A DNA stretch of 32,454 nt from an uncultured Robiginitomaculum sp. (GCA_938010385.1 CALLVD010000040.1:1-32454), one strand, 5' to 3'; counted from the first letter of the stretch, positions 17,127 through 26,036 are shown. Numbers and translations: made by a program. The notes: a model not told the origin generated them from the sequence alone.

Positions 17127-18133
17127 TACGCAGCCCTCTTCGCGCACTCTGTATAGAGCGATTTCAAGGCAAGGCGAACCTGCGACGGATCACTGAGCGT
17201 GCAAATATTGCTGCGCGTGCGGCCGGCCTCTATCGGCGATAAGTGCAGCGGGGCATGTTCGATATAGCCGGCCAAATGTTTACGCGCCATGCGGTAGCCC
17301 TGCCCGTCAGGATAAAACGCGATGATGTCATCATAATGCGAGAGAATGATATCCAGTTGCTCATCGAGAGACGGTGTTTCGCTCATTGGCGTGCCGTCTG
17401 CTGCCGCCTGAATTTGCGCGATGTTCCAAGGCCGCCCGACAAGCCCCCGGCCGACCATAACGCCGTCACAACCGGATTGCTCAAGCGCTGCCGAAGCATC
17501 ACCGGGCGTGTGAATATCACCGTTCACGACGACCGGAATATCGACAGCCGCTTTCGTTGCTTTGACAGCGGCCCAATCGGCGGCGCCTTTGTAAAATTGA
17601 CAGCGCGTTCTGCCGTGAACGACGATTGCCTTTATGCCCGCAGCTTGCGCGCGCTGCGCGATTTCAGGCGCGTTAAGCATGTTGTCATCCCAACCCAGCC
17701 GCATTTTTAAGGTAACAGGCACATCAACGGCCTCGACGGTTGCCTGAATTAAATCAAGTGCGTGATCCGGCGTTTTCATCAAAGCAGAGCCGGACAATCC
17801 TTTGGTTACTTTGCGCGCCGGGCAGCCCATATTGATATCGACAATATCTGCCCCGGCCTGAACCGCCATTTGTGCGCCCCTGGCCATCCATTTCGTTTCG
17901 CGTCCCGCCAGTTGAACGACGAGCGGCGTAATCTCACCGCTGCCCGCTGCGCGCTGCATAGATTCGATATTGCCGCTTGCCAGATTCTCACTCGCAATCA
18001 TTTCAGACACGACTAAGCCCGCTCCCAATCGGTGCAAAAGCCGCCGAAACGGCAGGTCCGTCACCCCGGACATAGGCGCAACCCAAACCCGTGACGGAAT
18101 GGCATGTTTGCCGATTGTAATTGCGCTCTTCAT
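17126..18133 (-). CDS. dusB: tRNA-dihydrouridine synthase DusB (NifR3 family)
   Basis: FMN-dependent enzyme that reduces uridines to dihydrouridine in tRNA. The 335-residue TIM-barrel protein has the N-terminal [13 protein letters not shown] (18-30), the catalytic Cys104 in [13 protein letters not shown], Lys143 in LKMRLGW, HGRTR (173-177) for FMN/RNA contact and VNGDI further on. It opens the ntr operon, as nifR3 does in Rhodobacter and Rhizobium. It is divergent from ispDF across a short spacer. No clear Shine-Dalgarno precedes the ATG. Confidence 0.95.
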   Translation of the reverse strand: MKSAITIGKHAIPSRVWVAPMSGVTDLPFRRLLHRLGAGLVVSEMIASENLASGNIESMQRAAGSGEITPLVVQLAGRETKWMARGAQMAVQAGADIVDINMGCPARKVTKGLSGSALMKTPDHALDLIQATVEAVDVPVTLKMRLGWDDNMLNAPEIAQRAQAAGIKAIVVHGRTRCQFYKGAADWAAVKATKAAVDIPVVVNGDIHTPGDASAALEQSGCDGVMVGRGLVGRPWNIAQIQAAADGTPMSETPSLDEQLDIILSHYDDIIAFYPDGQGYRMARKHLAGYIEHAPLHLSPIEAGRTRSNICTLSDPSQVRLALKSLYTECAKRAA

Positions 18134-18222
18134 ACGGGGTGTTTAATCCTTAATTGCATTCGGGTCTTATAGCTTGCCCATTATTTGCACAATATTTCAT
18201 CACTGTAGAAAGCGCTATTTTT
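18134..18222. promoter_or_regulatory. Divergent spacer dusB / ispDF
   Basis: If ispDF starts at GTG 18223, this 89-base spacer must hold promoters for both directions. Towards dusB there is a good -10 box, TATAAG (minus strand, 18166-18171), but the nearest -35-like TTGTGC is only 15 bases away. Towards ispDF no pair with standard spacing was found. The two TTAA tetramers near the dusB end are three bases apart, so they do not make a CtrA site. Confidence 0.25.
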
Positions 18223-19368
18223 GTGAAAACGCACAATAAATCGACATCCGTGGTGATTGTTGCAGCAGGACAAGGCTTGCGCGCAGGGTTTGAGCTGCCA
18301 AAACAATATCAAGACCTGGCCGGACAGACGATTTTGCAACGGACAGCCGCCAAGTTTTCAGACTTTGATTCTGTCGTCATTGTGGCGCATCCCGATTATC
18401 ACGCCCGCATCCACGAATGGCTGCCCGATGCCATTGTCGTATCGGGCGGAGAAAGCCGCACGGCGTCGGTCTATTGCGGACTGAAAGCTTTGCGTGAGAA
18501 GGTTACAGACTACGTATTAATTCACGACGCGGCGCGGCCTATGGTCAGTGCGGCCGTTATTGACGGCGTCCTGACCGGTCTTGAATCATCTCCCGCCGCA
18601 GCTCCCGCTCTGCCTTTAGTGGACGCCATTAAAAATATCACCGCATCCGGTATCGGTGACGACACGGACCGTGATGCCCTTATGGCCGTTCAAACGCCCC
18701 AAGGGTTTCACTATGACAAGATTTTATCCGCCTATGACGCCCTGCCCTCAGGCGTAACGTTTTCAGACGACATCACCGTCGCAGTCAATGCAGGGATGAC
18801 GGCCATACAAACAGCCGGCGATCCGGATAACTTTAAGATTACTCACCCTGATGATTTAGAAAAGGCGCGCGCAAAGATGACCGATTACAAAACCTGCACC
18901 GGCAGCGGCTATGACGTGCATCGCTTGGTCGACGGCGATCATATGTATATGTGCGGTGTCAAAATTGACGCCGATAAAACCTTGCTCGGCCACAGCGATG
19001 CCGATGTCGGCCTCCACGCCATTACGGACGCCATATTCGGCGCTATGGCGGCCGGCGATATCGGGGACCATTTTCCGCCGACGGATGACCGCTGGAAAGG
19101 CGCTGCATCCGATATTTTTCTGCGCGAAGCCGGCCGGTTTGTCTCAGACGCCGGCGGAAATATCGAGCATGTCGATGTCACAATCATCTGCGAAGCGCCG
19201 AAGGTTAAACCGCACCGCGAGGCCATGCGCGCCCGTATCGCGGACATTCTCTCCCTCACGCTTGATTGCGTCAGCGTGAAAGCCACCACGACAGAAAAAC
19301 TTGGGTTTACGGGCCGCGGTGAAGGCATTGCCGCCCAAGCCGTCGCCACCGTCAGGCGTCCGCGATGA
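18223..19368 (+). CDS. ispDF: Bifunctional IspD/IspF of the MEP isoprenoid pathway
   Basis: Fusion of two non-consecutive enzymes: MEP cytidylyltransferase (IspD) and MECDP synthase (IspF), making isopentenyl precursors for quinones, bactoprenol and here carotenoids. The IspD half has VVIVAAGQGLRAG, LPKQY, LIHDAARPMVS, TPQGF and FSDDITVAVNAG. The IspF half begins at TGSGYDVHRL, with the zinc-binding D-x-H, then LLGHSDADVGLHAITDAIFG, GDIGDHFPP and ATTTEKLGFTGRGEG. The open frame extends to an ATG at 18154, but residues before VKTHNKSTSVVIVAAG are not family-like, so the GTG at 18223 (381 residues) is preferred. The fusion is common in alphaproteobacteria. The stop overlaps the next gene by four bases. 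Confidence 0.95.
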   Translation: MKTHNKSTSVVIVAAGQGLRAGFELPKQYQDLAGQTILQRTAAKFSDFDSVVIVAHPDYHARIHEWLPDAIVVSGGESRTASVYCGLKALREKVTDYVLIHDAARPMVSAAVIDGVLTGLESSPAAAPALPLVDAIKNITASGIGDDTDRDALMAVQTPQGFHYDKILSAYDALPSGVTFSDDITVAVNAGMTAIQTAGDPDNFKITHPDDLEKARAKMTDYKTCTGSGYDVHRLVDGDHMYMCGVKIDADKTLLGHSDADVGLHAITDAIFGAMAAGDIGDHFPPTDDRWKGAASDIFLREAGRFVSDAGGNIEHVDVTIICEAPKVKPHREAMRARIADILSLTLDCVSVKATTTEKLGFTGRGEGIAAQAVATVRRPR

Positions 19369-19856
19369 GCGCCCGCACAAAACTGGCTGCTGAGGTTCTG
19401 GACAAAGCGCGGCTTAAAGGCCTGACCATAGGCACAGCGGAAAGCTGCAGCGGCGGGTGGATCAGTAAGTCGCTGACCGATCCGGCCGGGTCGTCTGCCG
19501 TATTTGTCGGCGGCTTGGTGACTTATTCCAACGCCGCAAAAATGCGGCTGCTTAGCGTGCCAAAATCAGCTTTTGATCCGGGCGGCGCCGTCAGCGAGCC
19601 TGTTGCGCGCGCCATGGCTGACGGCGGTAATAAGGCGCTTTATACGGATATTTGCATCGCCGTAACGGGCGTCGCCGGCCCGGGCGGCGGCAGCGATACG
19701 AAACCGGTTGGGACCGTCTGGCTTGCGCTCGCCAGTAAGGGAAAGCCGACGCAGACGATTATGCAAAGCTTTGGCAATAAAGGCCGCGATAAAGTGCGCA
19801 AGCTGACGGTGTTATATGCCCTCGAATGGCTCAGCGCCGTTCTGGATGAAGATTAG
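19365..19856 (+). CDS. pncC: CinA-family nicotinamide-nucleotide amidohydrolase (PncC)
   Basis: Stand-alone C-terminal CinA domain, which deamidates nicotinamide mononucleotide in NAD salvage. The 163-residue protein shows the family motifs TAESCSGGWISKSLTDPAGS, GGLVTYSNAAK and AVTGVAGPGGGSDTKPVGTV. The N-terminal molybdopterin-binding-like domain of full CinA is absent, which is normal for PncC. It is translationally coupled to ispDF by an ATGA overlap. Its stop overlaps that of the convergent ratA by four bases, leaving no room for a separate terminator. Biochemical activity in this organism is inferred from family membership. Confidence 0.9.
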   Translation: MSARTKLAAEVLDKARLKGLTIGTAESCSGGWISKSLTDPAGSSAVFVGGLVTYSNAAKMRLLSVPKSAFDPGGAVSEPVARAMADGGNKALYTDICIAVTGVAGPGGGSDTKPVGTVWLALASKGKPTQTIMQSFGNKGRDKVRKLTVLYALEWLSAVLDED

Positions 19857-20374
19857 GCAAAACCCTTAACGCCGAGCGCTTTGGCTTCTTTGCGCACGTC
19901 CAGGCCGCTGTCACCGAGCTTTTTATACTGCCCTTCGGCGCGGCGCTTAAACGCCGATAAAATCTGATCGCTCGCTTCGCCGAATTTTTGCTTAACCAGC
20001 ATGTTCAGCGGGAAAGCTTTCAGAGTCACATCTACAGTCAAATCGACCAGAGTTGTCCCGTCGGGCATGGCGTAAAATGTCCAGTCATTGAGCAAAGTTT
20101 TGATTGGGCCGGAGCGGTCAGCTTTTGCCACTTTCACAGTGCCGGCATCATTGTTAATTTCAACAAGACAGCGCACCGTCTCGCTGATCATTTTATAACG
20201 GACCTGCATTTCAGCCTCGAACCGCTCGCCGGTCGCGGTGAAATCCCGCCCGCCGACAATGCGCATGCCGGAAACGAAGTTTAAAAATTCCGGGTATTTT
20301 TCAACGCTTGTGACCAAATCCATCATATCGGACGGCGCATGCGGCAAATGCTCTGTCAGGCGCGCGCTTGGCAT
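19853..20374 (-). CDS. Coq10/RatA-family START-domain protein
   Basis: A 173-residue START-domain protein of the RatA/Coq10 family. Family members bind ubiquinone-like lipids and support respiration; the E. coli member RatA was reported to block 70S assembly. The N-terminus has the typical SDMMDLVTSVEKYPEFL stretch, then RYKMISETVRCLV and LNDWTFYAMPDGTTLVDLTV. A lysine-rich C-terminal extension (KRRAEGQYKKLGDS onwards) is longer than in many members. It begins at an ATG sharing one base with the lipA stop (TAATG), so lipA-ratA is an operon, an arrangement conserved in alphaproteobacteria. A respiratory-quinone role is more likely here than a toxin role, but this is inference. Confidence 0.85.
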   Translation of the reverse strand: MPSARLTEHLPHAPSDMMDLVTSVEKYPEFLNFVSGMRIVGGRDFTATGERFEAEMQVRYKMISETVRCLVEINNDAGTVKVAKADRSGPIKTLLNDWTFYAMPDGTTLVDLTVDVTLKAFPLNMLVKQKFGEASDQILSAFKRRAEGQYKKLGDSGLDVRKEAKALGVKGFA

Positions 20375-21336
20375 TACAATGCCGCCCGCGCAGCGCGCAG
20401 CTTAGCAAAATCGCTGTCGGCGTGATAGCTCGAGCGTGTCAGCGGAGTGGCCGACACCATCAAAAAGCCTTTGGCACGGGCAATCGTCTCATAGGCCTTA
20501 AATTCATCCGGGGTTACGAACCGATCAATCGGCGCATGTTTACGGGTTGGCTGCAAATATTGACCGATTGTCAGAAAATCAATGCCGGCCGAGCGCATAT
20601 CGTCCATGACCTGCATGACTTCTTCTTTCGTTTCACCAAGCCCGACCATCAGTCCGGACTTGGTAAATTGTTGCGAATCACGGTCTTTCACACGCTCTAA
20701 GAGGCGCAGAGAATGGTAGTACCGCGCGCCGGGGCGAATTTTCAGATACAGACGCGGGACCGTTTCAAGGTTGTGATTAAAGACATCAGCCTTTGCGTCA
20801 ATAACCGCTTCCGCTGCGCCGTCTTTACGCAGAAAATCCGGAGTCAGAATTTCAATCGTTGTTTTCGGAGAAGATTGGCGTATCGCATTGATAACATTCA
20901 CAAAGTGATCAGCGCCGCCATCCGCTAAATCGTCTCTGTCAACGGATGTTATCACAACATGTTGCAGACCCATTTCGACCACGGCTTGGGCAATCTTGGC
21001 AGGCTCATCAAGGTCGACTGCGCCCGGTAATCCTGTTTTGACATTGCAAAAAGCACAGGCCCGTGTGCAGGTGTCGCCCAAAATCATGAAGGTCGCATGG
21101 GATTTTTCCCAACACTCACCGATATTCGGACAAGCCGCCTCCTCACAGACTGTGACAAGGCCTTTTTTCTTCACAATATCGCGCGTCAAAGAAAATGCAG
21201 AACTTGTCGGCGCTTTAACCCTTATCCAACTTGGTTTTCGTAAGATAGGGCTGTCCGGACGATTTTGTTTCTCCGGGTGGCGAGGTTTTTGCATATCCGA
21301 ATTGGGCGTGCTTGCCTTGTCAAAGAGTACAGTCAT
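20374..21336 (-). CDS. lipA: Lipoyl synthase LipA
   Basis: Radical-SAM enzyme that inserts two sulphurs into octanoyl groups on lipoyl domains, including those of the E2 and E1-beta proteins encoded nearby. Counting from the ATG at 21336 (320 residues), the auxiliary cluster cysteines are C64, C69 and C75 ([12 protein letters not shown]). The SAM cluster cysteines are C90, C94 and C97 (CTRACAFC). The C-terminal serine ligand motif RSSYHAD is present. The frame can be extended to a TTG at 21369, but the extra residues are not family-like. It heads the lipA-ratA operon and is divergent from an acyltransferase gene. Confidence 0.96.
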   Translation of the reverse strand: MTVLFDKASTPNSDMQKPRHPEKQNRPDSPILRKPSWIRVKAPTSSAFSLTRDIVKKKGLVTVCEEAACPNIGECWEKSHATFMILGDTCTRACAFCNVKTGLPGAVDLDEPAKIAQAVVEMGLQHVVITSVDRDDLADGGADHFVNVINAIRQSSPKTTIEILTPDFLRKDGAAEAVIDAKADVFNHNLETVPRLYLKIRPGARYYHSLRLLERVKDRDSQQFTKSGLMVGLGETKEEVMQVMDDMRSAGIDFLTIGQYLQPTRKHAPIDRFVTPDEFKAYETIARAKGFLMVSATPLTRSSYHADSDFAKLRAARAAL

Positions 21337-21373
21337 GCGGTTTTGCCTTTGGTGAGCCGGGTGCAACAATCAG

Positions 21374-21383
21374 GACCGCGGTC
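21374..21383. promoter_or_regulatory. 10-base palindrome between lipA and an acyltransferase gene
   Basis: GACCGCGGTC is a perfect palindrome in the 82-base divergent spacer. It overlaps a TTGACC box on the lipA strand and lies 36 bases before the acyltransferase start. No matching -10 box was found at 16-18 bases for that -35-like sequence. It could be a protein binding site or chance. Confidence 0.2.
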
Positions 21384-21418
21384 AAAAACTGCGCTCTGTT
21401 TATAGGGATGATTTGATA

Positions 21419-22525
21419 ATGTCGACGGGTAAGACGCACATAACTGACATGCAAAACCGCGCACCGGCAGAGCCGTGGCTGCGCGGATATGGCTTTGTCC
21501 AAGTACTGATAGTAGCCTTGATTGCTTTGGGACACACGTCCACACTGCCTCAAGGACCGGGAAACCGCGAATTTTTGCATCATTTCGGATATGATCCCAG
21601 CTGGCTTGGCGTGAATGTTCTGTTTATTTTGGCGGGCTTCATGGCCATGCGCAGCCTGGCGCGCGAACCGGGTACTCTTGTGCCGTTGTCACGTGTACTG
21701 CGCATATTCCCCTATTTGGCCGCCTATGCACTCTTGGTTGTTTTGCTGGTCTATCCGCTTTTGGGAAAGCCTGCATTAAGCGCCGACGACCTTTTCAGGC
21801 ATTTAGGCCTTTACGCTATGGACGTTCTGACCTGCATCGACCCCGGCCGCAAACTGCCCGGTCTGCTTGATGAAGCCAATTATCAATGCGTGATTCAGGG
21901 TGCAATCTGGACATTCCGATGGGGCATAGTCGCCTATGTCGGAATCACAATTGCCTCAAAACTCCGCCTTTTGGAAAGCCGGACACATATTCTCGCTTTG
22001 GCAATCACCGCAGTGAGCGTTTATATCGGAATTTATTCATTGCAAGTATGGGGCTCATATCTAAGCCCTGACAATTTACAGCCCGCCGCGCGGTTAGGCG
22101 CAATGTTTGCCATGGGCATGGCCCTATTTGCCTATCGCAAGAAGATATTTAACTGCCGCCTGCTTATCCCTGTCCTGTTGGCAGCCACACTTATCCAATT
22201 TTACCTCCTGCCTTGGACGCCTCTGATTGAGGTTTTTGCCTCCGGTTTCTGGGTACTTGCGGCCTTTGCATTAATGAGAACGTCGGTGGCGGCGCGCTTA
22301 AGTCCCCATAAAAAACAAGGGCTTGCAATCGCACTTTACATTTTTCATTGGCCAATCGCGCAGCTGATTTTGTTGTCTTGGCCGGACATCACGCCGTCCG
22401 GACTTATTGCCATCAGCCTGCCTGCTGCCTTGCTCTTCAGCGCAGCCCTATCCATTATCATCTCAAAACTTATTCCAAACGGTACGCAATTTCGATTGCG
22501 GTCCCGTAGCGGCAATCACATTTAA
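21419..22525 (+). CDS. Acyltransferase-3 family membrane protein (copy 1)
   Basis: Multi-pass membrane protein of the acyltransferase-3 (OafA-like) family, whose members move acetyl or other acyl groups onto extracytoplasmic sugars such as O-antigen, capsule or peptidoglycan. The chosen ATG has AGGGATG upstream and gives 368 residues; a TTG at 21413 adds two. The family R...H signature is present as LRGYGFVQVLIVALIALGH. NVLFILAGFMAMRSL corresponds to the usual VDVFFVLSGFL, and YIFHWPIAQ near the C-terminus to YLWHWPV. About ten hydrophobic segments can be read. A cysteine-containing loop (DVLTCIDPGRK...NYQCVI) is distinctive. It is followed after 17 bases by a paralogue. The acceptor is unknown. 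Confidence 0.8.
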   Translation: MSTGKTHITDMQNRAPAEPWLRGYGFVQVLIVALIALGHTSTLPQGPGNREFLHHFGYDPSWLGVNVLFILAGFMAMRSLAREPGTLVPLSRVLRIFPYLAAYALLVVLLVYPLLGKPALSADDLFRHLGLYAMDVLTCIDPGRKLPGLLDEANYQCVIQGAIWTFRWGIVAYVGITIASKLRLLESRTHILALAITAVSVYIGIYSLQVWGSYLSPDNLQPAARLGAMFAMGMALFAYRKKIFNCRLLIPVLLAATLIQFYLLPWTPLIEVFASGFWVLAAFALMRTSVAARLSPHKKQGLAIALYIFHWPIAQLILLSWPDITPSGLIAISLPAALLFSAALSIIISKLIPNGTQFRLRSRSGNHI

Positions 22526-22542
22526 AAATCAAAGGCAGATCC

Positions 22543-23619
22543 ATGCACGCAGTTAAAATCAGCGAAGGTCACGATAACTTTTTTACGCCTCTGCGCATTA
22601 TCATGGCATTGATGGTCGTTTTCGGTCACGCCGCCGTCGTTAAAGTCGGCGATAGCAGTGTCGAAGCGAAACTCTTTTTCCACTACACGCCCAGCTACAC
22701 CGCTGTGAACGCGTTTTTTATCGTGTCCGGATTTCTGGTCACACGCAGCATGTTGCATCGGGGCGATATGGCGGGATTTGCTGCAGCGCGCATCTTGCGC
22801 ATTTTTCCGGCGCTGCTGGCTTTTGTGCTGATCACCACATTTGTGATGGGCAGCGCGGTGACGTCGATGCCACTGTCTGACTATTTGACTGACCCGCAGA
22901 CCCTGACCCAGCCTTTCCGCGTCCTGAGTTTTATACAAACGGAAATGTACCTGCCGGGCACGTTTGAGGGGAATCCTGAGCAGGACAGCGGCGCGGCACT
23001 CTGGACCCTACGCTATGAGTTCTTGGCCTATATCGGCACGTTCGTCGCTTTTGCGCTGGGTTTGCTGCGATCGCGTAGCCTGATTGCCATGCAGTTTGTT
23101 ATATTTGCCTTGGCTTATCCCATTGCCATCCGCACCGGCCTCTACGACGCCCTGCCCGCCACAGCGCAGGCTGTCTTGCGGTTTGGTCTGGCCTACGGTT
23201 TGGGCGCAGCTATATTCGCGTTTCGTGAGACTTTGCGCTTTCGTCTTTGGGCACCGGCTCTGTTCTTTGGGCTCGCTGCTTTGCTGCATAAGACGCCGGA
23301 AATGGAAGTGCTGTTTAATCTGGGCGTTGCCTCATTAGTGTTTTGGCTGGCCTATGTGAAAGCCCCGAAATGGACTTGGCTTCAAAAGCTCGATGACGTG
23401 TCTTACGGGGTCTACATCTATCACTGGGCCGTCTTGCAGTGCCTGATTTTAATCAGCCCGACATTCAACACGGTTGCATTGGCCATTACGGCTGCGATTA
23501 TCTCCTCTGTTTTGGCGTGGCTGTCTTGGCATATCATTGAAAAACCGGCCCTTAAATCCAAAGGCCGGCTTGCTGAGATATTCAGATTTAGACGCCCGAA
23601 GGCAATCGAAACCGCTTAG
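22543..23619 (+). CDS. Acyltransferase-3 family membrane protein (copy 2)
   Basis: Second OafA-like acyltransferase, 358 residues, about ten membrane segments. The N-terminal motif TPLRIIMALMVVFGHAAV is closer to the family consensus than that of copy 1, with AVNAFFIVSGFLVTRSM next and YGVYIYHWAVLQ near the C-terminus. The two proteins share layout but have diverged strongly, so this is an old pair. An AAGG ribosome site precedes the ATG. The gene ends three bases before the convergent lpd stop. It probably modifies a surface glycan, perhaps the same one as copy 1 at another position; this cannot be settled from sequence. Confidence 0.85.
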   Translation: MHAVKISEGHDNFFTPLRIIMALMVVFGHAAVVKVGDSSVEAKLFFHYTPSYTAVNAFFIVSGFLVTRSMLHRGDMAGFAAARILRIFPALLAFVLITTFVMGSAVTSMPLSDYLTDPQTLTQPFRVLSFIQTEMYLPGTFEGNPEQDSGAALWTLRYEFLAYIGTFVAFALGLLRSRSLIAMQFVIFALAYPIAIRTGLYDALPATAQAVLRFGLAYGLGAAIFAFRETLRFRLWAPALFFGLAALLHKTPEMEVLFNLGVASLVFWLAYVKAPKWTWLQKLDDVSYGVYIYHWAVLQCLILISPTFNTVALAITAAIISSVLAWLSWHIIEKPALKSKGRLAEIFRFRRPKAIETA

Positions 23620-23622
23620 CGC

Positions 23623-25026
23623 TTACATGTGGACCATGCGGTCATAGGCATCCAGCACAGATTCATGCATCATTTCTGACAAAGTCGGATGCGGGAAGAC
23701 CGTATGCATCAGGTCTTCTTCTGTTGTTTCAAGCTGTCGCCCGATAACATAGCCTTGGATAAGCTCTGTCACCTCTGCGCCAATCATATGCGCGCCCAGA
23801 AGTTCGCCCGTCTTAGCATCAAAAATTGTCTTAATCAGGCCTTCCGGCTCACCGAGCGCAATCGCTTTTCCGTTGCCGATGAATGGGAAACGGCCGACTT
23901 TAATGTCATATCCTGCATCTTTCGCCTGCTGCTCTGTATGGCCGACTGAGGCGATTTGCGGATGGCAATAGGTACAGCCCGGAATTGAATTGGCATCGAG
24001 CGGATGCGGGTGCATGCCGGCGATCTTCTCAATACAGATAATGCCTTCATGGGACGCCTTATGCGCCAGCCAAGGCGGCATGGTCACATCACCGATCGCA
24101 TAGAGCCCCTTAACGCCGGTAAAGCTGTACTCGTCCACAGTGATATGGCTGCGGTCGATTTTCACGCCAAGGTCTTCTAGCCCCATATTTTCCGTATTGC
24201 CGACAATGCCGATCGCCAGAACCACGCGGTCAAAATTGTGAACTTCATCCTTGCCGCCCACAGAAATCGTGGCTTTCACGTCATTGCCGGTTTCAACAGA
24301 TTTCACCTGCGCACCGAGCTTGAATTTAACGCCGCGTTTTTCAAACGCCTTTTGCGCCATGCCGGAAATCTCTGCGTCTTCGGCGGGCAAGATACGGTCA
24401 ACCATTTCAACAACCGTAACATCAGACCCGAAGGCATTGAAAAAGCTGGCAAATTCCATACCGATAGCGCCGGAGCCGATAACCAGCAGCTTCTTCGGCA
24501 TTGTGTCGGGCGTCATGGCTTCGCGAGCTGTCCATATAAACTTCCCGTCCGGCACCAAACCGATTTGCGGCACTGTGCGCGCCCGTGCACCGGAGGCTAA
24601 AATGACATGTTTGGCCGTATAACCCTCTTCACCTTTAGACGATTTCACAAGGACTTTCGGCGCGTCCGTGCCTTTCTCAAGGCGGGCAAATCCGGGAATG
24701 ACCGTAATTTTATTTTTCTTCATCAGGAATTTAATGCCGCCTGAGAGCTGGCCTGCGATATTACGCGAGCGCTTCACAATAGCGGGTAAATCATAACCGG
24801 CCTCTGCGGTCAGTCCGTAATTCTTTGCGTGCTGCATATTGTGGTAAACTTCGGCAGAGCGCAGCAAAGCTTTGGTCGGGATGCAACCCCAATTCAGGCA
24901 AACACCGCCCAAATCTTCTTTTTCAACAATCGCGGTTTTAAAGCCAAGCTGGCTTGCGCGGATCGCGGTCACATAGCCTCCGGGGCCGGATCCGATTACG
25001 ATTACGTCAAATGAAGTGTCTGCCAT
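23623..25026 (-). CDS. lpdA: Dihydrolipoyl dehydrogenase (E3)
   Basis: FAD-dependent E3 component that reoxidises lipoyl groups of the pyruvate and 2-oxoglutarate dehydrogenase complexes with NAD. I chose the ATG at 25026 (MADTSFDVIVIGSGPGGYV, 467 residues, AAGAG upstream); the frame extends 11 codons further without family similarity. The redox disulphide is GGVCLNWGCIPTK (Cys43, Cys48). NAD-binding GSGAIGMEFAS follows, then the FAD-binding YAIGDV and the C-terminal active-site stretch HPTLSEMMHE with the catalytic His-Glu pair. It is separated from pdhC by the His-rich protein gene and a terminator, so it has its own transcription. No convincing promoter was found in 25027-25135. Confidence 0.96.
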   Translation of the reverse strand: MADTSFDVIVIGSGPGGYVTAIRASQLGFKTAIVEKEDLGGVCLNWGCIPTKALLRSAEVYHNMQHAKNYGLTAEAGYDLPAIVKRSRNIAGQLSGGIKFLMKKNKITVIPGFARLEKGTDAPKVLVKSSKGEEGYTAKHVILASGARARTVPQIGLVPDGKFIWTAREAMTPDTMPKKLLVIGSGAIGMEFASFFNAFGSDVTVVEMVDRILPAEDAEISGMAQKAFEKRGVKFKLGAQVKSVETGNDVKATISVGGKDEVHNFDRVVLAIGIVGNTENMGLEDLGVKIDRSHITVDEYSFTGVKGLYAIGDVTMPPWLAHKASHEGIICIEKIAGMHPHPLDANSIPGCTYCHPQIASVGHTEQQAKDAGYDIKVGRFPFIGNGKAIALGEPEGLIKTIFDAKTGELLGAHMIGAEVTELIQGYVIGRQLETTEEDLMHTVFPHPTLSEMMHESVLDAYDRMVHM

Positions 25027-25135
25027 AGCGAAGCTCTTTTGCTGATGATGAATCTGCAAAACGTATAGCGTAATTTTTAGTCTTTAGACAGACGATTTAG
25101 GCGGATATTGCGTATATTTGCCTTGCAAAAATGCC

Positions 25136-25921
25136 CTAATCTTTCCGCGCAACGGCCTCTATCACCTGCAAGCGCATGAAATCGCGAAGATCGTCGATTT
25201 CGACTCGATCGATAATACGAAACGCGGCGTCAGTCTTACCGGACTTAGCATATTTGACAGCGATTTTAGACCTTGCCGTATCGCGCAGTTGCGGCTGGCT
25301 AAGGCTTTGCATCGCTTCATCCGCGCCGGTGAAGTTCTCATAAGACAGAGCGAATTCTACCGCTGATAAATAGGCCTGATCGCGAAGATCGACGGAGGCC
25401 ATGCGCTCGGCCTGTGTTATAATACGGGAAAAGTCTGCATTGGCCATGCGGCGCGCCTGCACGGCCTCTTCGTCTTTTGCGGGCAAGTCGGCGCGTTCAG
25501 CTTCGGGCTCGGCTTCAACGCGGGCTTGCTCAACGGGCGCAGCGTCGTCGTCGTTTTCGGGCTCAATAACGGTGCGCGTTGTTAACTGCTTGGCTTCGGG
25601 CAAAACCGGCGCTTCTTCGGATGTCTCAACAGGGTCAATCAGGACAACCTCTATCGGTTTACCGTCAGGCATGTCTAGCGCATTATCGCGGTCCGGATCA
25701 TGGTCGCGATCATCGTCATGGTCGTGATCATCGCTATGGCCTTCATGGTCTTGGTGCAACGGGGCTTCGACCGCGGCTTGCTCTTGCGTTTCAGGGGCCT
25801 GCACTGCCTGCGGATTATTGGCCGAATCCGTATCAAGCAGCTGCGGATTGGCGGCCAGATAGACCGCCCCGCCGGTGACGCCTGCGCCTAAAATCGTTGC
25901 GATAATTGCTTTGCCGAACAT
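25136..25921 (-). CDS. Membrane-anchored protein with His/Asp-rich segment, unknown function
   Basis: I do not recognise a family. The 261-residue protein opens with a hydrophobic, Ala/Gly-rich segment (about 5-24) that is either a signal anchor or an uncleaved signal. Residues 56-79 are strikingly rich in His, Asp and Arg: six His at 56, 59, 62, 66, 68 and 74 among ten or more Asp, a probable metal-binding run. A long acidic, Pro/Glu/Ala-rich linker follows to about 155. The C-terminal 100 residues look alpha-helical with a repeat-like pattern (ITQAERMASVDLRDQAYL; ARSKIAVKYAKSGKTDAAF; RIIDRVEIDDLRDFM), reminiscent of a small helical-repeat module. A good ribosome site (AAGAGG) and promoter support expression. 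Metal binding is inferred from composition only. Confidence 0.7.
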   Translation of the reverse strand: MFGKAIIATILGAGVTGGAVYLAANPQLLDTDSANNPQAVQAPETQEQAAVEAPLHQDHEGHSDDHDHDDDRDHDPDRDNALDMPDGKPIEVVLIDPVETSEEAPVLPEAKQLTTRTVIEPENDDDAAPVEQARVEAEPEAERADLPAKDEEAVQARRMANADFSRIITQAERMASVDLRDQAYLSAVEFALSYENFTGADEAMQSLSQPQLRDTARSKIAVKYAKSGKTDAAFRIIDRVEIDDLRDFMRLQVIEAVARKD

Positions 25922-25949
25922 AGCGAGCCTCTTGGGTTAACAGGCCTTA

Positions 25950-25977
25950 ACTATAAGCTGCGCCCTGCCCGCCGCAA
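25950..25977 (-). promoter_or_regulatory. Promoter of the His/Asp-rich protein gene
   Basis: Minus-strand TTGCGG (25972-25977), 16 bases, TATAGT (25950-25955), about 29 bases upstream of the ATG. The -10 box matches five of six consensus positions. It lies just downstream of the pdhC terminator, consistent with an independent transcription unit. Confidence 0.45.
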
Positions 25978-26001
25978 GCCTTCACGGCAGAGACGCGCAG
26001 C

Positions 26002-26036
26002 AAAAAGGGCGACTCGCGTCACACGCGAACCGCCCT
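26002..26036 (-). terminator. Rho-independent terminator of the pdh operon
   Basis: Two nested perfect stems, AGGGCG/CGCCCT (26006-26011 with 26031-26036) and TCGCGT/ACGCGA (26014-26019 with 26023-26028), with symmetric two-base internal loops and a three-base end loop. In the pdhC direction the hairpin is followed by five T residues (26006-26002). It lies 50 bases beyond the pdhC stop. This is the clearest terminator in the window. Confidence 0.88.

Noticed and set aside
18134-18160. CtrA binding site (TTAA-N7-TTAA) near dusB
   Set aside because: The two TTAA tetramers are separated by three bases, not seven.
19853-20374. Toxin-antitoxin system suggested by the name RatA
   Set aside because: No partner antitoxin gene adjoins it, and the lipA-ratA pair is a conserved housekeeping arrangement; the Coq10-like START role is more likely.
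25680-25755. Repeated GATCATG-like units considered as a CRISPR or tandem array
   Set aside because: The units are short, imperfect and in frame, coding for a His/Asp-rich peptide; there are no spacers of uniform length.
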